Notes: generated by a model from the sequence alone, not told the origin. DNA of 64,000 nt from Paracidovorax anthurii (GCF_003269065.1 NZ_QLTA01000001.1:173510-237509); one strand, 5' to 3'. Counted from the first letter of the stretch, positions 16,436 to 27,074 are shown. Program-made: numbers and translations.

Positions 16436-18301
16436 ATGAACGCACCCACCATGCAAGGCCTCAACCTCCAGGCCCCCGCATACGTCAAGAACGCCCGCCT
16501 CATCGCCTGGGTGGCCGACATGGCCGCCCTGTGCAAGCCCGCCAGCATCCACTGGTGCGACGGCTCCAAGGAAGAGTACGACCGCCTCTGCCAGCAGCTG
16601 GTGGATGCCGGCACCTTCAAGAAGCTCGACCCCGCCAAGCGCCCGGGCAGCTACCTCGCCTGGTCCGATCCGTCCGACGTGGCGCGCGTGGAAGACCGCA
16701 CCTACATCTGCTCGGCCAGGAAGGAAGACGCCGGCCCCACCAACAACTGGATGGCCCCGGCCGAGATGCGCACCACGCTGCAGCCCCTGTTCGACGGCTG
16801 CATGAAGGGCCGCACCATGTACGTGGTGCCCTTCAGCATGGGCCCGCTGGGCTCGCCCATCGCGCACGTGGGCATCGAGCTGTCCGACAGCCCCTACGTG
16901 GCCGTCAACATGAAGATCATGACCCGCATGGGCAAGGCCGTGTACGACGTGCTGGGCGTGGAAGGCGACTTCGTGCCCTGCGTGCACACCGTGGGCGCGC
17001 CGCTCGAAGCCGGCCAGCAGGACGTGGCCTGGCCCTGCAACAAGACCAAGTACATCGTTCACTACCCCGAGACGCGCGAGATCTGGTCCTACGGCTCGGG
17101 CTACGGCGGCAACGCGCTGCTGGGCAAGAAGTGCTTCGCGCTGCGCATCGCCTCCACCATGGGCCGCGACCAGGGCTGGCTGGCCGAGCACATGCTGATC
17201 CTGGGCGTCTCCAGCCCCGAGGGCAAGAAGTACCACGTGGCCGCCGCCTTCCCGAGCGCCTGCGGCAAGACCAACTTCTCCATGCTCGTGCCGCCCCAGG
17301 GCTTCGAGGGCTGGAAGGTCACCACCATCGGCGACGACATCGCCTGGATCAAGCCCCAGCCCGACGGCAGCCTGCGCGCCATCAACCCCGAGGCCGGCTA
17401 CTTCGGCGTGGCCCCGGGCACGAACACGCTCACCAACCCCAACTGCATGGCCAGCCTCGACAAGGACGTGATCTTCACGAACGTCGCGCTGACCGATGAC
17501 GGCGACGTGTGGTGGGAAGGCATGGAAAAAGACACCAGCAAGCTGCCCGACCACCTGATCGACTGGCAGGGCAAGGACTGGACGCCCCAGATCGCCAAGG
17601 AAACCGGCGCCAAGGCCGCCCACCCCAATGCCCGCTTCACCGTAGCCGCCACGAACAACCCCGCGCTGGACCCCGCCTGGGACGACCCCAAGGGCGTGAA
17701 GATCGACGCCTTCATCTTCGGTGGCCGCCGCTCCACCACCGTGCCGCTGGTGACCGAGGCCCGCGACTGGACCGAAGGCGTCTACATGGCCGCCACCATG
17801 GGCTCCGAAACCACCGCTGCCGCCTTCGGCGCGCAGGGCGTGGTGCGCCGCGACCCGTTCGCCATGCTGCCCTTCATGGGCTACAACATGAGCGACTACT
17901 TCCAGCACTGGCTCACCCTGGGCGAGAAGATCGCCGCCTCGGGCGCCACGCTGCCGCGCATCTACACCACCAACTGGTTCCGCAAGGACGAGGCCGGCAA
18001 GTTCGTGTGGCCCGGCTACGGCGAGAACATGCGCGTGCTCAAGTGGATGATCGACCGCATCGAGGGCCGCGCCACGGGCCAGGAAACCGCCTTCGGCATC
18101 GCGCCGCAGTACGGCGAGATCAACTGGACGGGCCTGGACTTCACGGGCGAGCAGTTCAACACCGTGACCAGCATCGACAAGGCCGCCTGGGCCGACGAGC
18201 TGAAGCTGCACGCCGCGCACTTCGAGCAACTGGCCTACCACCTGCCGGCCGAGATGCTCCAGACCAAGGCCGCGCTGGAGCAGCGCCTCGCCACGGCCTG
18301 A
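16436..18301 (+). CDS. pckG: Phosphoenolpyruvate carboxykinase (GTP)
   Basis: 621 aa, normal for the GTP-dependent enzyme. Converts oxaloacetate and GTP to phosphoenolpyruvate, GDP and CO2 at the start of gluconeogenesis. The P-loop is [13 protein letters not shown] (~residues 275-287), the metal/nucleotide region is TIGDDIAWI, and [13 protein letters not shown] and [21 protein letters not shown] are family signatures. The ATG at 16436 follows AGGAAGC; the longer upstream frame lacks a better start. About 260 nt of non-coding DNA precedes it. A strong terminator follows. Confidence 0.97.
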   Translation: MNAPTMQGLNLQAPAYVKNARLIAWVADMAALCKPASIHWCDGSKEEYDRLCQQLVDAGTFKKLDPAKRPGSYLAWSDPSDVARVEDRTYICSARKEDAGPTNNWMAPAEMRTTLQPLFDGCMKGRTMYVVPFSMGPLGSPIAHVGIELSDSPYVAVNMKIMTRMGKAVYDVLGVEGDFVPCVHTVGAPLEAGQQDVAWPCNKTKYIVHYPETREIWSYGSGYGGNALLGKKCFALRIASTMGRDQGWLAEHMLILGVSSPEGKKYHVAAAFPSACGKTNFSMLVPPQGFEGWKVTTIGDDIAWIKPQPDGSLRAINPEAGYFGVAPGTNTLTNPNCMASLDKDVIFTNVALTDDGDVWWEGMEKDTSKLPDHLIDWQGKDWTPQIAKETGAKAAHPNARFTVAATNNPALDPAWDDPKGVKIDAFIFGGRRSTTVPLVTEARDWTEGVYMAATMGSETTAAAFGAQGVVRRDPFAMLPFMGYNMSDYFQHWLTLGEKIAASGATLPRIYTTNWFRKDEAGKFVWPGYGENMRVLKWMIDRIEGRATGQETAFGIAPQYGEINWTGLDFTGEQFNTVTSIDKAAWADELKLHAAHFEQLAYHLPAEMLQTKAALEQRLATA

Positions 18302-18348
18302 GCGCCCACCTGCCGGCGGCCCCGCAACGGGCCGCCGCCCTCCCCCTG

Positions 18349-18386
18349 AAAACGCCCGGGCCGCGCCAGCACCCGGGCGTTTTCGC
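18349..18386 (+). terminator. Rho-independent terminator after pckG
   Basis: Perfect 12-bp arms AAAACGCCCGGG (18349-18360) and CCCGGGCGTTTT (18372-18383) with an 11-nt loop. The A/T ends make it usable from either strand. Confidence 0.8.
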
Positions 18387-18417
18387 ATCCGCCGCGGCCC
18401 GGGCAAAGGCCTTACGC

Positions 18418-18436
18418 GTTGACATTCATTCTCATC
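18418..18436. promoter_or_regulatory. Possible Fur-like site upstream of the RND operon
   Basis: GTTGACATTCATTCTCATC matches AATGAGAATCATTCTCATT at 14 of 19 positions, with the right half nearly perfect. It overlaps a TTGACA at 18419-18424 that could be a -35, though no -10 lies at normal spacing. It is 175 nt upstream of the adaptor-gene start. Confidence 0.4.
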
Positions 18437-18610
18437 CGGCAGGTTGCTTTCGGATACAGTCGTCCCGCGCCTTGCCCATGCCGGGGCCAGCGGCCCTGCC
18501 GCGCGGGCGGGCCCTTTCCGTACCGCGCGTTTGCACGTTTTGGCACGCTGCGCACCTCCGGCGGCATGCCGCCCCTCTCATCCTCCCGCATCCGGCGCGG
18601 ATGCGGCCAC

Positions 18611-19891
18611 ATGGTTGACATGGCCCCCCAGGACCCGCCCGCCCCCTCTTCGCCCCCTTCCCCCTCCTCCCGCCGCCGCACGGGCCGCCTGTGGCTGGCC
18701 CTGCTGGGCGTGGTCCTGCTCGGCGCGCTGGCGGGCTATGCCTTCCTGCGCCCGCCCCCCGCGCCGGAAGCCGGGCCCAACCCCTGGAGCGGCCCCATCC
18801 CCGTGCGCATGGTGGAAGCCCAGCGCCGCGCGCTCACCGAGCAGATCAAGGCCGTGGGCACCGTCACGCCGCTGCAGAGCGTGGTGGTGCGCAGCCGCGT
18901 GGAGGGCACGCTGGCGCGCGTGCTGTTCCAGGAAGGCCAGGACGTGCGCGCGGGCCAGCTCCTCGCGGAGATCGACCCCGCGCCGTACCGCGTGCGCCTC
19001 GCCCAGGCCGAGGGCCAGCTCCAGCAGATCCAGGCGCAGCTGCGCAACGCCGAGCGCGATCTGGCCCGCTACCGCACCCTGCTGGAGCAGGACTCCATCG
19101 CGCGCCAGCAGCTCGACGCGCAGGACGCGCTGGTGGCGCAGCTGCGCGGCGGCCTCGCCTCGGCCCGGGCGCAGGTGGACGAGGCGCGGCTGCAGCTCTC
19201 CTACACGCGCATCGAGGCCCCCGTGGGCGGGCGCCTGGGCATCCGCCGGCTCGACGCGGGCAACCTCGTGGCGGCCGGCGACACGCAAGGCCTCGTCTCG
19301 ATCGCGCAGACGCGGCCCATCGAGGTGCTCTTCGCCGTGCCCGAGGCGCAGTTGCCCGCCGTGCGCGCCAGCCTGCGCGCCGGCCAGCCGCTCGCCGTGC
19401 AGGTGTGGGACCGCGCGGAAAGAACGCGGCTCGCCACGGGCCGCCTCACCACGCTCGACAACCAGATCGACACCGCCACCGGCACGCTGCGCATGAAGGC
19501 CCGGTTCGACAACGCCGACGATGCGCTCTTCCCCCAGCAGTTCGTGAACGTGCGGCTGCAGGTGCGCACCCTGGCCGACGCGCTGGTGGTGCCGGCCGAT
19601 GCCGTGCAGCACGGCAGCCAGGGCCCCTACGTCTATACCGTGCGGGACGGCAAGGCCGTGCTGCGCCGCGTGGTGCTCGGGCCGGGCGACGGCGGGGCCG
19701 TGTCGGTGGAAGAAGGGCTGGCCCCGGGCGACGCCGTGGTGCTGGAGGGCCTGGACCGGCTGCGCGACGGCCGCGAAGTGGTGCGCGTGGTGGACGGCGA
19801 GCCGCCGCAGACCGCCCTGCAGCTCCAGCAGCGCCAGCGCGCGCCGGCTGCCTCCGCGCCCGCGGCGGGCGGCGCATCGGCCGCCCGCTGA
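18611..19891 (+). CDS. mdtA: RND efflux periplasmic adaptor (MdtA type)
   Basis: 426 aa from the ATG at 18611; an ATG at 18620 is equally possible, and the frame stays open far upstream without coding character. A single N-terminal membrane anchor (LWLALLGVVLLGALAGYAFL) is followed by a lipoyl/barrel-sandwich fold (VRSRVEGTLARVLFQEGQDV, LAEIDPAPYR), a long alpha-hairpin (~residues 125-190) and the membrane-fusion C-terminal domains. It links the inner-membrane pumps encoded just downstream to an outer-membrane channel, which is not in this window. First gene of a three-gene operon; 24 nt to the next. Confidence 0.9.
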   Translation: MVDMAPQDPPAPSSPPSPSSRRRTGRLWLALLGVVLLGALAGYAFLRPPPAPEAGPNPWSGPIPVRMVEAQRRALTEQIKAVGTVTPLQSVVVRSRVEGTLARVLFQEGQDVRAGQLLAEIDPAPYRVRLAQAEGQLQQIQAQLRNAERDLARYRTLLEQDSIARQQLDAQDALVAQLRGGLASARAQVDEARLQLSYTRIEAPVGGRLGIRRLDAGNLVAAGDTQGLVSIAQTRPIEVLFAVPEAQLPAVRASLRAGQPLAVQVWDRAERTRLATGRLTTLDNQIDTATGTLRMKARFDNADDALFPQQFVNVRLQVRTLADALVVPADAVQHGSQGPYVYTVRDGKAVLRRVVLGPGDGGAVSVEEGLAPGDAVVLEGLDRLRDGREVVRVVDGEPPQTALQLQQRQRAPAASAPAAGGASAAR

Positions 19892-19915
19892 AGACCGCGC
19901 AGGCCGCCCGCTGCC

Positions 19916-22900
19916 ATGAACCTGTCGCGCCCCTTCATCCTGCGGCCGGTGGCCACCCTCCTGCTGATGCTGGCCCTGCTGGCCTCGGGCGCCATCGCCT
20001 GGCGCATGCTGCCGGTGGCGGCGTTGCCGCAGGTGGACTACCCCGTCATCCAGGTCTTCACCTTCCAGCCGGGCGCAAGCGCCGACGTCACGGCCCGCGC
20101 CATCACCGCGCCGCTGGAACGCCGGCTCGGGCAGATCCCGGGCCTCAAGCAGATGTCGTCCACCAGCGCGCACGGCGCGTCGGTCATCACGCTGCAGTTC
20201 ATGCTGGACGCCTCCCTGGCCGTGGCCGAGCAGGACGTGCAGTCGGCCCTCAACACCGCCGCCAGCCTGCTGCCCGCCGACCTGCCCGCGCCCCCCATCT
20301 ACCGCAAGGTGAACCCGGCCGACGCCCCCATCCTCACGCTGGCGGTCACCTCCCCCAGCCTGCCGCTGCACGAAGTGCACGACCTCGTCGAGACGCGCGT
20401 GGCGCAGCGGCTCTCGCAGGTCTCGGGCGTGGGCCTCGTGAGCATCGCCGGCGGCCAACGGCCCGCCATGCGCGTGCGCGCCAACCCCGCCGCGCTGGCC
20501 GCCCACGGCCTGGGCATGGAGGACCTGCGCCGCGCCATCGCCTCCGCCAACACCAACCAGCCCAAGGGCAGCTTCGACGGCCCCTACCGCACCACGCTGC
20601 TGGACGCCAACGACCAGATCACCAGCCCCGAGGCCTACCGCCGCCTCATCGTGGCGTGGCGCGCGCCCGCCGGGGATGCCGCCGCGGTGCCCGCCGCGCC
20701 ATCGGCCTCGCAGCCCGCCGGCGGCGCCGGCGCGCCCATCCGCCTGGGCGACGTGGCCACGGTGGAAACCGGCCCGGAGGACCGCTTCCTCGCCGCCTGG
20801 GCCGACCGGCAGCCGGCGGTGCTGGTCAACATCCAGCGCCAGCCCGGCGCCAACGTGATCGAGGTGGCGGACCGCGTGCGCGAGCTGCTGCCCCGCCTCA
20901 CCGCCACCCTGCCGGCCGCCGTGGACGTGGCCGTGCTCACCGACCGCACGCAGAGCATCCGCGCGTCGGTGCGCGGCGTGCAGCAGGAGCTGGTCTTCGC
21001 CGTGCTGCTGGTGGTGGCCGTCACGTGGCTGTTCCTGCGCAGCCCCTCGGCCACCTTCATCCCCGCTGTGGTGGTGCCGATCTCGCTGGTGGGCACCTTC
21101 GGCGCGATGGTGCTGCTGGGCTTCTCGGTCAACAACCTGAGCCTGATGGCGCTCACCATCGCCACCGGCTTCGTGGTGGACGACGCCATCGTGATGCTGG
21201 AGAACATCGCCCGCCACCGCGAGCAGGGCGAGACCCCGCTGCGCGCGGCGCTCAAGGGCGCCTCGGAGATCGGTTTCACGCTGGTGTCGCTCACCGTCTC
21301 GCTGGTGGCGGTGCTGATTCCGCTGCTGTTCATGCGCGACGTGGTGGGGCGCCTCTTCCACGAGTTCGCCCTCACGCTGGCCGTGGCCATCGGCCTGTCG
21401 CTCGTGGTGTCGCTCACGCTCACGCCGATGATGAGCGCGCGGCTGCTGCGCGCGCCGCATGCCGCCGGGCACGCGTCCGGCGACGGCTTCATGGACCGCG
21501 CGCTCGCGCGCTATGCGCGCGCCATCGACTGGGTGCTGGCCCGCCAGCGCCTCACGCTGGCCACGATGCTCGCCACGCTGGCGCTCACGGCCGGCCTCTA
21601 CGCCGTGGTGCCCAAGGGCTTCTTTCCGGTGCAGGACAGCGGCGCCGTGCAGGTGGTGACCGAAGTGCCGCCGGACAGCGCCTTCCCGGTGGTGGCGCAG
21701 CGCCAGCAGGCCCTGGCCGACGCGCTGCTGCGCGAGCCCGGCGTGGCCAGCCTCGCCTCGTTCATCGGCGTGGACGGCAGCAATGCCTCGCTCGCCAGCG
21801 GCCGCATGCTGCTCAACCTGCGGCCCCACGGCGATCGCGACGACGCCGCAGCGCTGCTGGCGCGGCTGCGCGAGCGCGCGGCGCAGGTGCCGGGCATCCG
21901 CGCCTGGTTCCAGCCGGTGCAGGAGCTGTCCATCGAGGACCGCGTGAGCCGCACGCAGTACCTCTTCACCCTCACCACGCCCGACGCGCGCCTGCTGGAC
22001 ACCTGGGTGCCGCGCCTCGTCGAGCGCCTGCAGGCGCGCCGCGAACTCGCCGACGCGGCCAGCGACCTGCAGCAGCAGGGACGCCAGGCGCACGTGGAGG
22101 TGGACCGCGATGCGGCCGCGCGCCTGGGCCTCACCGTGGCCGACGTGGCCACGGCCCTGCAGAACGCCTATGCCCAGCGGCAGGTGGCCACCCTGTTCAC
22201 GCAGGCCAGCCAGTACCGCGTGGTGCTGGAGGTCGATCCGCGCCACGCGCGCGGGCTCGAAGCGCTGCAGACCACCTTCGTCTCCACGCCCGGCGGGCGC
22301 AGCGTGCCGCTGGCCGCCATCGCGCGCGTGGTGCAGCAGCCCGCGCCGCTGCAGATCGCGCAGCAGGGCCAGTTCCCGGCCGCCACGGTGTCGTTCAACC
22401 TGGGCGCCGGCGCGTCGCTGGGCGCGGCCGTGCGCGCCATCGAGGCGGAGATCGCGGCCGCCGGCCTGCCCCCGCAGATCGAGGTGCGCTTCCAGGGTGC
22501 GGCCGAGGCGTTCCGCGCATCGCTCTCGAACACGCTGTGGCTCATCCTCGCGGCGGTGGTCACCATGTACATCGTGCTGGGCGTGCTCTACGAGAGCGCC
22601 ATCCACCCGGTCACCATCCTCTCGACGCTGCCCTCGGCCGCCGTGGGCGCGCTGCTGGCGCTGCTGGCCACCGGGCGCCCGCTGGACATGGTGGCCGTGA
22701 TCGGCATCGTGCTGCTCATCGGCCTCGTGAAGAAGAACGGCATCATGATGGTGGACTTCGCGCTCGACGCGCAGCGCCGCCTGGGCCTCCCGGCACACGA
22801 GGCCATCCGCCGCGCCGCGCTGCTGCGCCTGCGGCCCATCCTCATGACCACGCTGGCCGCACTGGTGGGCGCGCTGCCGCTCATGTTCGCCAGCGGCCCG

Positions 22901-23047
22901 GGCGCCGAGCTGCGCCAGCCCCTGGGCATCGTGATGGTGGGCGGCCTCGTCGTGAGCCAGGTGCTCACGCTCTTCACCACGCCCGTGGTGTACCTGTTCT
23001 TCGACCGGCTCGGCCGGCGCCGCGCGCCGGAGGCCGCGCAGCCATGA
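19916..23047 (+). CDS. mdtB: RND efflux inner-membrane pump (MdtB type)
   Basis: 1043 aa, 12 transmembrane helices in the RND arrangement. Helix 1 is PVATLLLMLALLASGAIAWRMLPV. The proton-relay helix 4 reads IATGFVVDDAIVMLENI, with the paired aspartates, and the start of the second half reads IDWVLARQRLTLATMLAT. MdtB and MdtC work as a heteromultimer exporting drugs, bile salts and, in E. coli, enterobactin. The stop overlaps the next start (ATGA), showing translational coupling. Confidence 0.92.
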   Translation: MNLSRPFILRPVATLLLMLALLASGAIAWRMLPVAALPQVDYPVIQVFTFQPGASADVTARAITAPLERRLGQIPGLKQMSSTSAHGASVITLQFMLDASLAVAEQDVQSALNTAASLLPADLPAPPIYRKVNPADAPILTLAVTSPSLPLHEVHDLVETRVAQRLSQVSGVGLVSIAGGQRPAMRVRANPAALAAHGLGMEDLRRAIASANTNQPKGSFDGPYRTTLLDANDQITSPEAYRRLIVAWRAPAGDAAAVPAAPSASQPAGGAGAPIRLGDVATVETGPEDRFLAAWADRQPAVLVNIQRQPGANVIEVADRVRELLPRLTATLPAAVDVAVLTDRTQSIRASVRGVQQELVFAVLLVVAVTWLFLRSPSATFIPAVVVPISLVGTFGAMVLLGFSVNNLSLMALTIATGFVVDDAIVMLENIARHREQGETPLRAALKGASEIGFTLVSLTVSLVAVLIPLLFMRDVVGRLFHEFALTLAVAIGLSLVVSLTLTPMMSARLLRAPHAAGHASGDGFMDRALARYARAIDWVLARQRLTLATMLATLALTAGLYAVVPKGFFPVQDSGAVQVVTEVPPDSAFPVVAQRQQALADALLREPGVASLASFIGVDGSNASLASGRMLLNLRPHGDRDDAAALLARLRERAAQVPGIRAWFQPVQELSIEDRVSRTQYLFTLTTPDARLLDTWVPRLVERLQARRELADAASDLQQQGRQAHVEVDRDAAARLGLTVADVATALQNAYAQRQVATLFTQASQYRVVLEVDPRHARGLEALQTTFVSTPGGRSVPLAAIARVVQQPAPLQIAQQGQFPAATVSFNLGAGASLGAAVRAIEAEIAAAGLPPQIEVRFQGAAEAFRASLSNTLWLILAAVVTMYIVLGVLYESAIHPVTILSTLPSAAVGALLALLATGRPLDMVAVIGIVLLIGLVKKNGIMMVDFALDAQRRLGLPAHEAIRRAALLRLRPILMTTLAALVGALPLMFASGPGAELRQPLGIVMVGGLVVSQVLTLFTTPVVYLFFDRLGRRRAPEAAQP

Positions 23048-26000
23048 AGGGCCTGGTGCGGCTGTGCGTGCGGCGCCCGGTCGGCACGGCCCTGCTGGCC
23101 TGCGCGCTGGTGCTGCTGGGCCTGCTCGCCTGGCGCCTGCTGCCGGTGGCGGCGCTGCCGCAGGTGGACTTCCCCGTGATCCGCGTGAGCGCCAGCCTGC
23201 CGGGCGGCAGCCCCGAGACCATGGCCGCCACCGTGGCCGCGCCGCTGGAGCGCGCGCTGGGCGCCATCGCGGGGGTGACGGCGATCTCCTCCACCAGCTT
23301 CCAGGGCTCGACCGACGTGAAGCTGGAGTTCGAGCTGGGCCGCGACCTCGACGCCGCCGCGCGCGACGTGCAGGCGGCCATCAACGCCGTGCGCTCGCAG
23401 TTGCCGCCGGGCATGAAGGGCAACCCCAGCTTCCGCAAGATCCAGGCGGCGCAGCGGCCGGTGGTGGTGCTGGCGCTGTCCTCGCCCGAGCTGCCGGCCG
23501 CCGCGCTCTACGACGCGGCCTCGACCATCCTCGCGCAGAAGCTCGCGCAGGTTCCGGGCGTGTCCGAGGTGTCCGTGGGCGGCGCCTCGCTGCCTGCCGT
23601 GCGCGTGCAGCTGGACCCCGGCGCGCTCGCCCACCAGGGGCTGGCGCTGGACGACGTGCGCGCGGCCATCGCGCGCAGCGCCACGGTGCAGCCGCTGGGC
23701 GCCGTGGGCGACGGCGCCCGCCAGTGGCCGCTGGCGATGGACTCGCCGCCCGCGCGCGCCCAGGATTTCGCGCCGCTCATCGTGCGCTGGCGGGACGGCG
23801 CGGCCGTGCGCCTCGCCGACGTGGCGCACGTCACCGATTCCACCGAGAACCGCTACAGCAGCGGCTTCCACAACGAGCGCGACGCCGTGATCCTGCAGGT
23901 GCGCCGCCAGCCCGGCGCGAACATCGTGGCCACGGTGGACGCGGTGCGCGCGCAACTGCCCTACCTGCGCACCCTCGTGCCCGCCAGCGCCCGGCTGGAG
24001 GTGGTGGTGGAGCGCTCCCAGGGCATCCGCGCCACGCTGCGCGAGGCGCACTTCACGCTGCTGCTGTCCGTGGGGCTGGTGGTGGCGGTGGTGGCGGCCT
24101 TCCTCGGGCGGCTGCGCACCGCGCTCATCCCCGTGGTGGCGATTCCCGTCTCGCTCATCGGCACGTTCGCGGCCATGCACTGGGCGGGCTTCTCGCTCAA
24201 CAACCTCTCGCTGATGGCCCTGATCGTGGCCACGGGGCTGGTGGTGGACGATGCCATCGTGGTGCTGGAGAACGTGGAGCGCCACATCGAGCGCGGCCTC
24301 TCGCCGCTGCGCGCGGCCCTGCGCGGCACGGGCGAGGTCGGCTTCACCCTGGTCGCGATGACGCTGGCGCTGGTCATCGTCTTCGTTGCCGTGCTCTTCA
24401 TGGGCGGCATGGTGCAGCGGCTCTTCCGCGAGTTCTCCCTCACGCTGGCCGCCGCCGTGGCGATCTCGCTGGGGGTGTCGGTCACCCTCACGCCGGTGCT
24501 GTGCGCCTGGGGGCTGCGCGCCCGGCCGGCACGCGCCCCGGCCGGGCGGGCGGGCTGGGGCCGGCGCGCCGGCGCGGCGGCCATGGCGATGCGGGACGAC
24601 CTGCGCCGCGCCTATGAACGCAGCCTGGGCTGGGCGCTCGCCCATCCGGCCGTGGTGCTGCTCGCCTTCGCGGGGGTGATCGCCGCCAACGTGTGGCTCT
24701 ACCAGGCGCTGCCCAAGATCCTGCTGCCTCGGCAGGACACCGGCATCGTGCACGCCTTCATCCGGGGCGACGACGGCTTTTCGTTCCAGGTCATGCAGCC
24801 CAAGATCGAGGCCTACCGGCGCCTGATCCTGGCCGACCCCGCCGTGGCGCACGTGGCCGGCACCAGCGGCGGCAGCGGGAGCGTGGCCAACAGCTTCTTC
24901 ATCGTCAGCCTGAAGCCGCTGGCCGAGCGCGGCGGCGAACCCACCCAGGCGGTGATCGACCGGCTGCGGCGGGTGGCGCCGGCCGTGCCGGGCGGGGTGC
25001 TGAGCCCCAGCATCGAGCAGGACATCCAGATCGGCAGCCTCTCGTTCGGCGAGGCCGACAGCGCCGTGATCCTGCGCTCGGGCGAAGCCGGCCCGCTGCG
25101 CGCCTGGGCGCGCAAGGTGTCGCAGGCGCTGGGCGAGGCGCCGGAATTCACCGACGTGCAGGCCGTGAGCGACGGCGGCGCGCAGCAGGTGGTGGTGGAC
25201 ATCGACCGCGAGGCCGCGCGGCGCCTGGGCGTGGACATGGAAACCGTGGCGACGGTGCTCAACAACTCGTTCTCGCAGCGCCAGGTGGCCACGCTCTACG
25301 ACCGCCTCAACCAGTACCGCGTGGTGATGGAGCTGGACCCGCGCTTCACCGCCCAGCCCGAATCGCTCGCGCAGGTGCAGGTGCGCTCGGCCCGGGGCGA
25401 CCGCGTGCCGCTCACGGCCTTCGCCACCTGGCGCTACGGACTGGCGGACGACCAGGTGTGGCACGACGGGCTCTTCGCGGCCATGTATATCGGCTACAGC
25501 CTGGCGCCGGGCGTGACCCAGGAGCAGGGAAAGCGGGCGCTGGACGCGGTGCTGGCGCGCGTGATGCTGCCCTCGTCGATCCACGTCGCGCCCTCGGGCG
25601 AGGACGCGGCGCGCGCGCGGGCCGTGCGGTCGCAGCCCTGGCTGATCCTGGGCCTGGTGCTGGCCGTGTACCTGGTGCTGGGCGTGCTCTACGAAAGCAC
25701 ACTGCACCCGCTCACCATCCTCTCCACCGTGCCGCCGGCCGGCATCGGCGCGCTGGCGGCGCTCTGGCTCACCGGCACGCCGTTCAGCCTGATGGCGCTG
25801 CTGGGGTTGTTCCTGCTCATCGGCATCGTGATGAAGAACGCCATCCTCATGATCGATTTCGCGCTGGCCATGCAGCGGCGCGAAGGCCTCGCGCCGCACG
25901 AGGCGATCCGGCGGGCCGCGGTGCTGCGGCTGCGGCCCATCCTCATGACCAACCTCGCCGGCCTGCTGGGGGCGCTGCCCCTGGTGCTGGGCAGCGGCGA

Positions 26001-26151
26001 GGGCTCCGAGCTGCGGCGCCCTCTGGGCTGGGCCATCGTGGGCGGCCTCGCGGCGAGCCAGTGGCTCACGCTCTACACCACCCCGGTGGTCTACCAGCTG
26101 CTGGAGCAGTGGCGCCAACAATTGACAGCGGCTCAAAAGTCTTACTGGTAG
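23044..26151 (+). CDS. mdtC: RND efflux inner-membrane pump (MdtC type)
   Basis: 1035 aa. Paralogous to the preceding pump, with RND helix 4 motif VATGLVVDDAIVVLENVE and the closing GIVMKNAILMIDFALAMQRREG block. Starts inside the stop of the previous gene. With the adaptor and MdtB-type pump it completes an MdtABC-like tripartite exporter, except for the outer-membrane channel. Base composition drops right after the stop codon, marking the edge of a lower-GC islet. Confidence 0.92.
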   Translation: MKGLVRLCVRRPVGTALLACALVLLGLLAWRLLPVAALPQVDFPVIRVSASLPGGSPETMAATVAAPLERALGAIAGVTAISSTSFQGSTDVKLEFELGRDLDAAARDVQAAINAVRSQLPPGMKGNPSFRKIQAAQRPVVVLALSSPELPAAALYDAASTILAQKLAQVPGVSEVSVGGASLPAVRVQLDPGALAHQGLALDDVRAAIARSATVQPLGAVGDGARQWPLAMDSPPARAQDFAPLIVRWRDGAAVRLADVAHVTDSTENRYSSGFHNERDAVILQVRRQPGANIVATVDAVRAQLPYLRTLVPASARLEVVVERSQGIRATLREAHFTLLLSVGLVVAVVAAFLGRLRTALIPVVAIPVSLIGTFAAMHWAGFSLNNLSLMALIVATGLVVDDAIVVLENVERHIERGLSPLRAALRGTGEVGFTLVAMTLALVIVFVAVLFMGGMVQRLFREFSLTLAAAVAISLGVSVTLTPVLCAWGLRARPARAPAGRAGWGRRAGAAAMAMRDDLRRAYERSLGWALAHPAVVLLAFAGVIAANVWLYQALPKILLPRQDTGIVHAFIRGDDGFSFQVMQPKIEAYRRLILADPAVAHVAGTSGGSGSVANSFFIVSLKPLAERGGEPTQAVIDRLRRVAPAVPGGVLSPSIEQDIQIGSLSFGEADSAVILRSGEAGPLRAWARKVSQALGEAPEFTDVQAVSDGGAQQVVVDIDREAARRLGVDMETVATVLNNSFSQRQVATLYDRLNQYRVVMELDPRFTAQPESLAQVQVRSARGDRVPLTAFATWRYGLADDQVWHDGLFAAMYIGYSLAPGVTQEQGKRALDAVLARVMLPSSIHVAPSGEDAARARAVRSQPWLILGLVLAVYLVLGVLYESTLHPLTILSTVPPAGIGALAALWLTGTPFSLMALLGLFLLIGIVMKNAILMIDFALAMQRREGLAPHEAIRRAAVLRLRPILMTNLAGLLGALPLVLGSGEGSELRRPLGWAIVGGLAASQWLTLYTTPVVYQLLEQWRQQLTAAQKSYW

Positions 26152-26314
26152 CGAATCAACCCGCCACACGCAGCGATGCGAGCTATCGCCCACGTTGCAA
26201 CGATTGATGACTCCTGCCTTGCCGAGCGCATGTCAAGTGGCAATTCAACGCGGAGGAGAAGCCATTGCATTCGTGGCCGAAGCTTTTGGACAGGTTTTGG
26301 AACCCGACCTGCGT

Positions 26315-26938
26315 TCAACGACTCAGACCGCAGATCAGCAACCGCAGTATCTCGTGGGGACCTTTCGGCAACTCATCCAGCTTGAATTGCAGCACCAGCG
26401 GGTTGTAGTAGATCTCCATGGCGCGCGCGATGGCGCGACCTGCTTCGTTCGGCGGTGTCCTGGCATGGAACTCACCACTGACTTGCCCCTGCTGGACGAT
26501 GGTGGAGACAAATCTCTCCACCGCCTCGACATATGCGACGCTTGGCGCCCAACGCTCGCGCATGGCATCCAAAGCAATGTCGGCAAGCCGTGGGTACTTC
26601 TTGCAGAGCGCAACGTTCACATCAACAAGCTTGAGGAAGTACAGCGACAAGCGTTCGCTCGACGTAGCTCCCTTGCGTGATGCGTGTTGCGCCTTGTCCA
26701 GCAGGACTTCCATGATCTGCGTGCACAACGCTTCGCCGATGGCGCGTTTGGAATCGAAGAACTTGTAGATGTAAGCCTTGGAGAAACCGATCGTCTTCGC
26801 CACGTCAGCGACAGCGACATTCGCGTATCCGTCCTGAGAAAAACGTTCACGGGCCGCATCGACGATCTGCCGCCTGACAGCGTGATCGCTGCGTCCGCGG
26901 TAGCCGGTTGAAGTCAGGTCCAAGGTGCTTTGTGCCAT
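26315..26938 (-). CDS. TetR/AcrR-family regulator
   Basis: 207 aa. The N-terminal helix-turn-helix (RRQIVDAARERFSQDGY, VAVADVAKTIGFSKAYIYKFF) is a textbook TetR domain; the C-terminal ligand domain is unassigned. The ATG at 26938 is preferred over upstream starts at 26968 or 26977 because it has GAAGAG at good spacing and leaves the operator palindrome upstream of the gene. It is divergent from a siderophore-interacting protein gene and sits tail-to-tail with mdtC. GC content is visibly lower than the surroundings, suggesting acquisition by transfer. Confidence 0.88.
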   Translation of the reverse strand: MAQSTLDLTSTGYRGRSDHAVRRQIVDAARERFSQDGYANVAVADVAKTIGFSKAYIYKFFDSKRAIGEALCTQIMEVLLDKAQHASRKGATSSERLSLYFLKLVDVNVALCKKYPRLADIALDAMRERWAPSVAYVEAVERFVSTIVQQGQVSGEFHARTPPNEAGRAIARAMEIYYNPLVLQFKLDELPKGPHEILRLLICGLSR

Positions 26939-26966
26939 GCGCAACTCTTCAGGGATGATTGCTAAC

Positions 26967-26996
26967 ATGGTGACCAAATTGCATAATGGTCACCAT
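26967..26996. promoter_or_regulatory. Operator palindrome between tetR-like gene and SIP gene
   Basis: ATGGTGACC (26967-26975), 12 nt, GGTCACCAT (26988-26996): a perfect 9-bp inverted repeat with an AT-rich centre containing TTGCATAAT. The position between divergent genes fits autoregulation by the TetR protein and control of the SIP gene. Confidence 0.7.
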
Positions 26997-27074
26997 TCTA
27001 ATTGCCTGCGCGAGTGGTGCGCTGTGCAGGCGGTCGATGACCGACGACGTGCCGTGGCTTTGAGGAGGCTGCAC

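Noticed and set aside
18419..18610. N-terminal extension of the MdtA-type adaptor back to 18419
   Set aside because: Translation lacks coding character and would include the Fur-like site; the ATG at 18611 places a standard membrane anchor near the N-terminus.
26115..26160. Possible seventh copy of the hairpin repeat at the end of mdtC (TTGACAGCGGCTCAAAAG...GGTAGC)
   Set aside because: Lacks the TGTCGCCG box and the hairpin; similarity is too weak.
18578..26193. Long antisense frames across the mdtABC operon
   Set aside because: Shadows of the RND genes; no motifs and no ribosome sites.
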